Below, one piece after another: positions 1-19,181 of a stretch of DNA of 33,623 nucleotides. The notes beneath the pieces are model-generated. The model was given only the letters and a program-made list of their open reading frames with translations. It was not told the DNA's origin and did not search any database. Positions within the stretch are counted from its first letter, which is position 1; each line of letters starts with the position of its first letter. Made by a program: the position numbers and the translations under genes. This DNA comes from Zygnema circumcarinatum (lineage: Eukaryota; Streptophyta; Zygnematophyceae; Zygnematales; Zygnemataceae), in contig CM074820.1 in the NCBI GenBank assembly GCA_037447605.1, forward strand, positions 2,180,356-2,213,978, in the 5' to 3' direction.

Positions 1-148
1 CTCCCCTCCCTCCCCTCCCTCCCTGAATGTCGATATCGAATTTTAAGCACCACCGCACCCAGTTTAGACGCTTTTTCAACATCCACATTATATTATAGTT
101 GATACCCCTCTCCCTCTCCTCTCCCTCTCTCTCTCCCGCTCCCTGCAG

Positions 149-828
149 GTGGGCACCGTGGTGCTGTGCTGCTGGGAGGAGGTCCCCGAGGAGGCCTCTC
201 TGCGGCGCGTCCTGACGGGCCGCGCGACGGTCCTGCAGTCGCAGTTCCGCCTCTCCTTCGGCATGGTCCTGCGCCTCCTGCAGAGCCGCGCGCAGGACCT
301 CTCGGTGCGGGAGGGAGGGTGGGGAGGGAGGGAGGGATGGAAGGAGGGAGGAAGGGAGGGAGGGAGAAAGGGTGGGAGGGAGGGGGGGAGGGAGGGAGAG
401 AGGGAAGGAGAAAGGGTGGGAGGGAGGGAGGGAGGGAGGGAGGGAGGGACTAGGGTGCAGGGTTCGGGGGTAGAGGGAGTCTGGGGTTTGAGGGTTGGGA
501 GTTCACATTCGATGCAGGGAGGACAGCGATGGAGGTTTTGCAGACCGAGTGACTTTGAGATTCTGGAATTTCTTAGTTGTAAGGGGGATAGGACGTCCGG
601 GGTTTTTGGAGGTTTTGAGTGGTAGGGATGTGGGGTTTTATGGCTTTTGGGAGTTCTGAGGGTTGAGGGTTCGGCGTCCTGCAGGTGGAGGACATGCTGA
701 AGCGCAGCTTCGCGGAGGCGAAGGCCCTTCAGCAGATGCCGCAACTGCGGGAGAGTCTGCGCAAAGGGGAGGAGGGGCTCGACGACTTCGACCAGCAGGG
801 GCCAATCAAGTGGGGACACGTGGCAGGA

Positions 829-867
<39 letters not shown>

Positions 868-1496
868 CCTCTCTTTGTGTCCACTGTTTCTCTCCTCTTC
901 GCTCTCCCTCGGCCTCACTTTTTCTCTGTCCTCTTTGCTCTCTGTGCTCTCTCTCACTCCCTCATGCCCTAACTTTCTCTCTGTCTCTCCCTCTCCCCTT
1001 CTCTCTTTCTCTACCTCTCTGCTCTCTCTCTCCCCCGTTGCTTCCCCCTTTGCTCTCTCTTCCCCTCTTCCTCTCTTCCCATCTCCTCCTTTCCTCTCTC
1101 GCCCTATCCTTTTCCTTTTCTCTCCCACTCTCTCCCTCTCACCCCCTCCTCTCCCTCTCTCTCTCCCTCTGGGGATTCAATGGAATTCCAGCTGCATTCT
1201 GGGCGACCCCACAATTGAGGAGTACTATGAGCAGGTCCTGAAGGCCCAGGAGCTTGGGAGCGCCATTCAAGAACAAGTACTCCGCTCCAAAGGCGCCCAG
1301 AACGCCCTTCAGGCAGGCCGAGCAGTCATTGTGGCGCTGGCGGAGGTCAGTACTTGTCCTGATTTCGATGTTCCGTGTGATAACCTTACCACAATCTTCC
1401 AAACCCTCCCGTTGAAACATCAGAACCCTATAGTTAGCAGAGTTGAGTATCCTAAGACAAATCGTTATGGTTTCTGTTTTTACTTTCTCTCTCCCC

Positions 1497-1540
<44 letters not shown>

Positions 1541-2309
1541 CTCTCTCTCGCTCTCTCTCTCTCTCGTGGGAGGAACAGGACGAGTCTCCGGTTTTGGGAG
1601 CCATCCTGAAGGGCCCTTTTGGAGGGGACTCAGTCACAGGAGACTATGTCGCCCTCCTCCTCCACCAGGAGGAGAAGAAAAGCACTGCCCCTTTGGAGGA
1701 GCAGGAAAGCAATAAAAAAGCGGAATTTGCAAATGAATATTTAAAGGGAGATTTTAAAGCGAGCTTCAAAGGAGGCCGGGAGATTAATTCCAATTTTGGT
1801 GACATCACAGTGCTGGGGGGAAGGGGCTCGAAGGGCCCGGAAGTGATCCAATTGAAGCTTCCCTTTTACAGCCAAGCAGGAGAGGTGAAATTCAGCGTTG
1901 AAAAAATTAGGGCAAAACAAATTGAAGGAATTTGTCGATCGAAAATATTTGTTGATGTGGAAGAAATGCTTAACGCAAAGAATCCGTCAGCCTTTACGGC
2001 GTCCATTCAAGAGCTTCGGAAGGTTGAGGAGGAAGCTTCGCCAGGGAATCCCCCAATCTTACATCCTGTGAAAGGTTGTCCTCTCCCTCTTCCCCCCCCT
2101 TCCCTCTCTCTCTCCCTCGCACTCTCTCTCTCTCCCTCTCTCTCTCTCTCCGTCTCTCTCCCCTGTGCTCCAACATTTTCCCCTCTTGTTCGTTTCCTCC
2201 CGTTTCTCTCATTTTCCGCTCTTCTTCCCTCCGCCCATCTTTTCCTTCTCTCCTGCTTTTCACTTTCCCTTCCCCCGCACTTCTTGTCGAGATACATTCA
2301 ACGTGTGAA

Positions 2310-2344
<35 letters not shown>

Positions 2345-4083
2345 TAGAAAGAGAGAGAGATAGGTAGGGAGATGGGGAAGCTGGGATGGCGACCTTACAT
2401 TAAGTGGCGGAGTTTTGCGCAGACCTGAAGCTGACCGACCTGGCGAGTGTGGAGAAGTACGAGGCCCGCGAGCGCGCGCTGCAACAGGTGCGCGCGAACC
2501 CGTGCGGGCTGTGCGCCAAGCGCGGGGAGCACCTCCGCCTCGTGCGGTACCGCCACAGCCTCAAGGGGGAGGTGGACAAGCTGCGGAACATCACCTCCGA
2601 CGCCACGCTGCAGCAGATGCCTGATTTCAAACAAAGGGTGAGAGAGAATGGGGGAGGAGAGGGACGAGAGAGAGAGCGAGAGAGAGAGGGGATACGCTCT
2701 AGTACATGATCGTTAAGTGGATTCTCCATCTTTTTTTATCCCAATTCCTACTCCCCTTCGCTCGCTCCATCCTCCCTCTCTTTTTTCCCATTTTCTTTCT
2801 CTCTCGTTTCCTCTCCCTCTCTTCCCGCCGCCCCTGTCTCTCCCTCCCTCGCCTTCTTTCCGCCTCCCCTGGCGTCGTTCTGTGTTTCTCCCCTTTCCTT
2901 CTCTCTCTCGCTAACCCTGTCCTCCCTCTCCCTCCCTCCCCTCCCCCTCCCCCTCCCCCTCCCCCTCCCCTCCCCTCCCCTCCCCCTCCCCCTCCCCCTC
3001 CCCCTCCCCCTCCCCCTCCCCCTCCCCCTCCCCCTCCCCCTCCCCCTCCCCTCCCCTCCCCCTCCCCCTCCCCCTCCCCCTCCCCCTCCCCTCCCCTCCC
3101 CCTCCCCCTCCCCCTCCCCCTCCCCCTCCCCTCTCCCTCTCCCTCTCCCAGGTGGCTGTTCTGGGCGCGCTGGGCCACCTGGACGAGTCCCTCGTGGTGC
3201 AGGTGAAGGGCCGCGCCGCCTGCGAGATGAACAGTGCGGAGGAGGTCCTCGCGGCGGAGGCGCTCTTCGAGGGCCTCTTCGCGCCCTTGGACGCGCGCGA
3301 GGCGGCGGCGCTGCTCTCCTGCCTCGTCTTCCGCCAAAAGGACGCCTCCGAACCGAACCTCACGCCTCGCCTCGCAGAGGCTTGGGAAAGGTGCTGCTGC
3401 CTCCCTTCCTTCGCTTTCGTTTTTGTTCTTCTTAAAGGAGTTTCTTTTCATGGAGGAGATCAATCGTCGATTGTTACTAAGGGTGAGAATGGACAAGTGA
3501 GGGATAAGGGATTGGATGATTGGGGAGAATTGAAAGGTGTTTCGTCCCGCTTTTTTTTTTTGGCAGATTGTATGAAACTGCGCTTCGGCTTGGAGCCCTC
3601 CAAGAGGAGTTTCAGCTGCCCGTCTCTTCCGAAGAGTACGCCAAAGCAACTTTGGATTGTGGACTGATGGAAGTTGTGTATGAGTGGGCCAAGGTGGGGG
3701 GCTCCATCCCTCTCTCCTTTTCTCTCCACTCCCACTTTTCCCCTCCCTCCCTGCCCCCTCTTCCCGGACCCCCTTTAAATTGGTAAGGATTCCCATGTTT
3801 GGCGGGGCAGGGAACCCCATTTGCGGACATTTGCCAGCTCACCAACGTGCCGGAAGGGACCATAGTCCGCACCATCGTGCGGTTGGACGAGACATGTCGC
3901 GAGTTCAGAAACGCGGCACGCATTATTGGAGACTCCGCCCTCTTCAAGAAAATGGAGGAGGCTTCGAACGCCATAAAGCGGGACATCGTATTCGCGGCGA
4001 GCCTCTACGTCACCTCCTCCTCCTCCTCCTCGTCCTCCTCTTCCTCCTCCTCCTCCACCTCCACCTCCTCCTCCTCCTCGTAG
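149..4083 (+). CDS. SKI2: SKI2-type (SKIV2L) superkiller RNA helicase, 3' part, 8 exons
   Basis: Exons 149-304, 685-809, 1192-1345, 1579-2074, 2423-2637, 3152-3390, 3567-3693 and 3811-4083 join in frame to 594 residues; the helicase core lies upstream of the window. Ski2 is the 3'-5' RNA helicase of the cytoplasmic Ski complex that feeds RNA to the exosome. The visible part is the C-terminal half of the family: LQSQFRLSFGMVLRLL and VEDMLKRSFAE at about residues 30-65, the GDPTIEEYYE segment near 100, the insertion region in exon 4, then the helical end with GRAACEMNSAEE, VVYEWAKGTPFADI and RRDIVFAASLY style motifs (KRDIVFAASLY here). All splice sites are GT-AG. Homologues normally stop at about ASLY; this one runs on into a 22-residue Ser/Thr tail from a TCC repeat. 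Exon 4 is visibly more AT-rich than its neighbours. The identity is firm from the conserved order; exact exon 2 and 4 ends are inferred from phase. Confidence 0.9.
305..684 (+). repeat. GGGA-rich polypurine repeat in SKI2 intron
   Basis: The intron between the first two visible SKI2 exons holds a GGGA/GGAA tract at about 311-448 followed by G-rich sequence. It is purine-rich on the coding strand, unlike the CT-rich introns further on. No coding potential beyond low-complexity Gly/Arg translations. Confidence 0.85.
820..1170 (+). repeat. CT-rich microsatellite tract in SKI2 intron
   Basis: Almost uninterrupted pyrimidine, with (CT)n runs at both ends, filling the intron between exons at 685-809 and 1192-1345. 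It may act as an extended polypyrimidine tract before the acceptor at 1190-1191. Confidence 0.9.
1494..1565 (+). repeat. (CT)n microsatellite in SKI2 intron
   Basis: Near-perfect CT dinucleotide run interrupted by two CG steps, just upstream of the acceptor before the exon at 1579. Confidence 0.92.
2080..2365 (+). repeat. CT tract followed by GT/GA dinucleotide run
   Basis: The intron after exon 4 carries a CT-rich stretch (about 2085-2280), then (GT)n at about 2311-2324 and (GA)n at about 2325-2362. The switch from polypyrimidine to polypurine occurs within one intron. Confidence 0.88.
2936..3148 (+). repeat. (CCCCCT)n C-rich repeat in SKI2 intron
   Basis: About 210 bases of CCCCCT and CCCCT units ending at the acceptor before the exon at 3152. 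The other strand is a long run of G4-5 blocks split by single A, which is the pattern expected to form G-quadruplexes; this strand could form i-motifs. Confidence 0.92.
4015..4080 (+). repeat. Coding TCC trinucleotide repeat (poly-Ser tail of SKI2)
   Basis: Twenty-two codons, nearly all TCC with some TCG, TCT and ACC, directly before the TAG at 4081-4083. They encode Ser with two Thr after the conserved end of the helicase. Imperfect repeat units suggest an old, drifting expansion. Confidence 0.9.
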
Positions 4084-4689
4084 AAGAAGCTCTGACAACG
4101 CGCAGGCAACTGAGTAGCATGGAAATGGGTTTTGGAGTACGGCGAGAGAGAGAGAGAGAGAGAGATAGAGAGCCGGCGGTGTAAATGATTTTTGTGTGGA
4201 GTCAAGGGGGGCAACTCTTTCGTTGTAATCAGAAGAGGTGGAATTTTTTTGTAGGCGATTTCTATGTACAGAACGGAAGTCATCCAATCAAAATGAGTGT
4301 TGGGGGACCTCCATTTTTGTCCATTATTTATATTTGTGTGCGCGTTTCTCTTTGCTCGCATTGAACAAGAACGACAGTGAGTGAGTCGAAGGCATTGGCG
4401 CTGGGCCCGTGGATGGAAGGAAGGTAGGTGCACCTCTTTAGGAGCAAAGCAAAGCAAAGGACGGCCGACCGGAAACCACGAGATAGGGAGCAAGGGGGCC
4501 GCTTACGGAACTGTCGCCTGCGACGGCGGGCCGTTGGGCGGGGCTGGGTGCATGGAGCGGCCGTACGCCTGTGCGGAAACCGCGTTACAGTCAGCAGTCC
4601 TCATATTTTCCACCCTGTACAGTGCGTCCCCAAGAAATTCGCCCCGATTTTGCCGAAACCACCTTTTTGTACGGTAACTTTGTGTTATT

Positions 4690-4775
4690 CGTACGATTCG
4701 TACTAGCCGTACCAGACGTACTTTACTAGTCGTACTACCCGTACTATCCGTACTTGCTGTACTAGCCGTTACGGG
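4690..4775. repeat. Tandem 9-bp GTAC-containing repeat
   Basis: Nine or so copies of an imperfect 9-base unit with consensus CGTACTAGC, in register except for one 5-base insertion near 4726-4730. Most copies keep the core CGTAC. GTAC is the core of sites bound by SBP-domain (SQUAMOSA-promoter-binding) factors in plants and green algae; that link is only an inference. Confidence 0.85.
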
Positions 4776-4858
4776 CTTAAGCAAAACTCACCGAATTTTC
4801 CCGCACGTGCCGCCGTAAGAGGCGCTCGCTCCTCTCCCCTTCTTCTTGGCTTCGAAAC

Positions 4859-4941
4859 GACACGATACGATACGATATTTAACGATACAGTACGATACAG
4901 TACGTTGCGATACGATATGGTACGGTACTATACGTACGGTC
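4859..4941. repeat. CGATA / GTAC short repeat cluster
   Basis: A run of CGATA and CAGTA pentamers (roughly 10-base period, such as CGATACAGTA) ending in GGTACGGTAC and CGTACGG. It lies 80 bases after the 9-bp array and about 350 bases before the next gene's ATG. Confidence 0.8.
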
Positions 4942-5222
4942 CAACATGAACTCAACATAATACCGCCCGTCTGTTGGTAACACGAACCTTCTATTTGCAA
5001 AAATCAAGATTTTCGCCTCATATTTGCCAAAACCACCATTTGCCATGCCAGGACTGCTTACTATACTGTATGTACTCAGACGCGGTTTCCTTCCAAGCGT
5101 ACGGTGGAGGGCGCAGAGTCAATGTCGGTCCGCCACGTGTGTGCTCCCTCCGCCGTGGAGCGCTATCATTGGCACGTCGCGCCAAACCGGCGCCGGAGAT
5201 AAGACTCTCTCCTTTTTTCCTT

Positions 5223-5227
<5 letters not shown>

Positions 5228-5271
<44 letters not shown>
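5228..5271 (+). repeat. (CT)n tract immediately upstream of a start codon
   Basis: About 22 CT units ending 16 bases before the ATG at 5288. Its position fits a 5' UTR CT tract or the pyrimidine tract of a 5' UTR intron. Confidence 0.88.
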
Positions 5272-5274
<3 letters not shown>

Positions 5275-5287
5275 TCGACTTGTGGCC

Positions 5288-7311
5288 ATGGCGGCGGCAG
5301 CTCTCATTCTCTGCGTCCTTATCTTGGAGCTTTGCGGCAGCTCTGCAGATGTGGCGGTCTCCAGTGCTGTGCTGGCCGCCGCTCTCTGTCTGACGCTGTG
5401 CAGCTCGCGTCTCGATTCCGTGAAAGAAGGGAAAACTTTCAAGGAGTGGATGCAAGATAGCGCTTCAAAACTTGTGAAGAAGACGTTCAAGGGCCTGTTC
5501 TTTATATTCATGAATCTGACCGCAGTTTCTCTTTACCATGCGACCATGGCGGCTTTCCTCGTATCTTTCTTCTTAGTCGGACTAAGTATGGCAGGATTTG
5601 GCGATGTCTCTCTCGCAATGCATATTACGACCATCCTTTGGTTTTACTTTCTGTATTTCCGCACAACATGGGCTCTCCTCGCTGCGGCTCTTAGGGTTTT
5701 GGTTTCCGTACTTTCAGCTTGTCATGTGTTCGATCGACTCCTTTGCTTCGGAAAAGTACTCCTGAAGAAAACGGCGGCCTTGGTGATTCTGATTGCGAGG
5801 CTTTTTATAACCGCTTCTTTTCGGAAGACGATGATGCTGGTGTCAACTTCCTTCGTGATCTTCGTAATATCGACGGCGTGGGCCTCTTTTATCGCCCCTT
5901 TTTTGGCATATGCGTGGGTGTTCACGATCCTCGTCTTTGCTCTGCGAATTTTATGGAGAGTATGCGCTGTCGCTGTTCGCCTTTACATGGGATTATTCGT
6001 CATCGCGCTTCGTTTTATTGGCTACGTTGGAAGTTCATTGACTGCACTTGCAGTTTTTTTCGGAATATGCGTGAAGAAGTCTTCAAGCTGGCTTACCCGG
6101 CTCGTCCAAGCACTCGCCAAGGCGGAGCTGAACTCTGTGGCGAGGGTGGCTATCATCATCTGCTGTCTTGTAGTGCTCTTCGATTTGGGCCGCCTTGCAA
6201 TAGTTTCTCCGTTGGTGCCCGGTCTTGCACTTGTATGCAGTGCAGTTACAGTTATGGGCGTTATTTGGGCATCAGTCATTCTCAAAGCGACTACTACTTT
6301 TTGTTCCCGGGTCATGCAAAGTTTACTTTCCATCGCGCTTTCCATGTTGGAGGCCTCTATGTCGCCTCATGGAATAGTTGTTACAGCTGGCGTTTTTTTC
6401 TCAATAGACCTCAACAATGGGAGGCTAGAGCTTCCTGATAGTTTTGATGCATACTTTATCGCCACATCGCTCGTTTTTGGTCTGCCCTTACTTCATTATT
6501 TTAAGATTGCAAGCAAAGTAGAGGCATCAACTGCGATGCCTTCAAAGTCAAAAAAAGGCTATCGTTCAAGAAGCTCAACGGAAGGCTTCATTGAAAAGGC
6601 GTTCGGAAAAAAATGGAAAAGTGATTTAAAAAAGTCGGAGGTGAGCCATGCCTGACAGTTCATCTTATGTGTGCTGATACTTTTTTGCTTTCACTTATTT
6701 TGCCGTTTGCAGTTGCTCGAGCATAATTGTGTTGCTGTGCGGATGCAATCTTTTGGATTTTTTCTGACGATGCTTGAATTCTTGTTTTGCGGGAACAGGA
6801 GGTGCTGCGCAGGCGAGGTTTCAATGAGAAAGTTTCGGAGATAGAGGTGAGTCACGCACCTCTCCTTTCCTCATGTCAGCCGGCGCCTGTCCCTTTTCAT
6901 CTCTTTGCGATATTCCTTGTAGCTATACAAGGCCTAAAGCATCTTTTGCCGAAAGTTTTTACATTGGAGTCCTGCTGATTTGCTTTGCCGGAATGTGCTA
7001 ATAAAAAAACTGCAGAATTTGCGAAGGCCTTGGGCGAAGGGAGTATGCAGCAAGCGTTGGCAAGCCACGAGGATCGCAGAGCTTGAAGTGAGTCGAACAA
7101 GCCCTTTTTTTTCCTCCCACCCCCCCCTGTCTCTCCACCCTGACTCTCCGTGGGCTTGTATGCTTAGAAATGTGACATTCACGAGGAGATTACTGTCAGT
7201 TTTGGTGTTCGGTTTCTCTAATTCCTTACCTTCTTGCAAGTACTCGTTTGCTCTGTTTTGCGGGCGCAGGCGGAAGTGCAGGACATTTTGGCAAGCGCAT
7301 TTCTCAACTAA
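5288..7311 (+). CDS. Multipass membrane protein of unknown family, 4 exons
   Basis: Exons 5288-6640, 6799-6846, 7016-7087 and 7270-7311 join in phase 0 throughout to 504 residues. I do not recognise the family. The frame is open upstream to 5024, but that stretch translates repeats, so the ATG at 5288 after the CT tract is preferred; it is followed by a signal-like hydrophobic N-terminus. Residues 1-420 hold about ten or more hydrophobic segments separated by short, mostly basic loops, for example around LFFIFMNLTAVSLY and WAILAAALRVL-like stretches. The last 85 residues are soluble, strongly charged and mostly helical in look (FIEKAFGKKWKSDLKKSE onward). The three small 3' exons are 48, 72 and 42 bases, each preceded by a Glu-ending exon. 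A membrane channel, transporter or scaffold are all possible; no catalytic motif is visible. Confidence 0.8.
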
Positions 7312-7879
7312 GTGTCCCCAAGATGAGCGGCCGCTGAGAAAATTGAGGGCGATGAAGAACAGCTTCACTGTGCTCTCGGCTCAATGCCAGTTTTAGTTTT
7401 AGTTTTTTTGTTTTTTTGTTTTTTTTGTTTTTTTTTAGGTTTTAGTTTTTTGGCTTAGATGAATGTAGAGATACGTTTGTCGTTTTTTGTTGATGAGAAT
7501 TGAGGTCTCTACCCCCTCGCCTCGTCAGACACACGAAGCAGGGATCAGGTTTGAACGTGGAAAAAACAGTACAAAAAATTGAATAGAGGTGGTTTTTCAA
7601 TACCAACTACTAGTTTAGGGTTTGGGTTTGAGGGTTTTGGAAATTCGAGAAACCATAAAATGGCACGAGTGCTTTGTGACTTCTTGCATCTTTACATTTC
7701 TGTGTGTCAGACTAATTAAAATAAGGAAAAGCGAGTTTCTATGGCACCCTATATCATATGAGATTCTCTACAAAATAATTTCACACGACCAAACCACGTG
7801 CTGCACTCGGACGGACGGTCGGTCACATCCGTCGGTCTCGTTTTGTTGTCACTGAGCGCATGTCACCAAATAATGTTCA
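7312..7879. other. Convergent intergenic region
   Basis: Lies between the stop codons of the membrane-protein gene (+) and RECQL4 (-). It starts with T-rich sequence (TTTTTTG runs at 7400-7455) and has a short TTTAGGG-like stretch near 7612-7640. No gene seen; it should contain both 3' UTRs. Confidence 0.7.
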
Positions 7880-18444
<10,565 letters not shown>

Positions 18445-19181
18445 CCCTTGTCTCTTTCTTTTCACCAAACCCTAAAATATAAAACCAATTCGACAGAACA
18501 CAAGCTCAACTGAATCACGATCATTTCAAAAATCTAAGGACCTCATTTCCTCTCTCTCTCTCTCTCTCACCTCCCCTCCTACTGTCTCACCCTCCTTTCC
18601 CCTTTCTCTCCCTCTCTGTCTCACTCCCTGTTTCCCCCTCCCTCTCTTCTTTTATCTTTCCCTCCAGCTCTCAGCCTCCTCCCCTATCGCCCTCCCTCCT
18701 TCCTCTCGCTCCCCTCTCTCTCCTCCCCTCCCCCTCCGGCCCTCGCCCTCGCCCTCGCCCTCTCGCCCTCGCCCTCGCCCTCAGGCTGGCGCCAGCTGTT
18801 CCCTCCCTCCCTCCCGCCAACTTCACTTCGGGATTTCAAAACTTGAACGCGCCGCGCGCCCGCCACAAAACTCACTCGACCATGCCATGCCATGCCATGC
18901 CGTGCCATGCCATGCCGTGCCATGCCGTGCCATGCCATGCCATGCCATGCCATGCCATTCCCCCTGGCGCCCTCCCCTCCCCTCGCTCCCTGCCGAGGCA
19001 GCGCAGGCGCGAGGGAGGGAGGGAGATTGGAGGAGAGAGGAGGGACAGCTGCCGCGACACGAGGCGCGCACCTCATTGCAGGGCAGGGGGTGTCCGTCTT
19101 GTAGGGTTCAGAATTCAGGGTTGAATTTCCTTCCCTTCCCTTCCCTCCCAGCTTCCCTGAACCCACCCTGTCGGCGGCGCC
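18445..19181. promoter_or_regulatory. Head-to-head promoter region of RECQL4 and TXNDC9 genes
   Basis: The start codons of RECQL4 (18444, -) and TXNDC9 (19182, +) face away from each other across 737 bases. The region is pyrimidine-rich at 18548-18815, with tandem CGCCCT units at 18736-18782, then has a CCATG pentamer array and GC-rich sequence next to the TXNDC9 start. No TATA box is obvious. Shared regulation of the pair is an inference from geometry. An intron in the 5' UTR of RECQL4 is possible, since an AG-ended pyrimidine stretch precedes the ATG. Confidence 0.6.
18881..18958. repeat. (CCATG)n pentamer array
   Basis: About 15 units of CCATG, with three CCGTG variants, in the divergent promoter region. 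CATG is self-complementary, so both strands carry a run of ATG triplets in all three frames. Confidence 0.93.

Larger units (their letters stand above)
4084..5287. other. Intergenic region, SKI2 to membrane-protein gene
   Basis: No convincing gene. It holds a (GA)n run at 4144-4170, a possible TGTAA-type 3' signal at 4180-4184, two GTAC-rich clusters (listed separately), CACGTG-containing sites at about 4802 and 5133, and a CT run ending 16 bases before the next start codon. The second half probably contains the promoter and 5' UTR of the gene starting at 5288. Confidence 0.7.

Noticed and set aside
88-1128. Long open frame on the minus strand, Glu/Arg then Leu/Pro rich
   Set aside because: It is the translation of intron repeats and antisense of SKI2 exons; no domain likeness and pure low complexity.
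2699-3820. 373-residue minus-strand open frame with a long poly-Gly stretch
   Set aside because: The Gly run is the CCCCCT repeat read backwards; the rest is antisense to SKI2 exons.
18881-18958. CCATG array considered as a CRISPR or other spacer-repeat array
   Set aside because: Continuous 5-base tandem repeat without spacers in a eukaryotic promoter.
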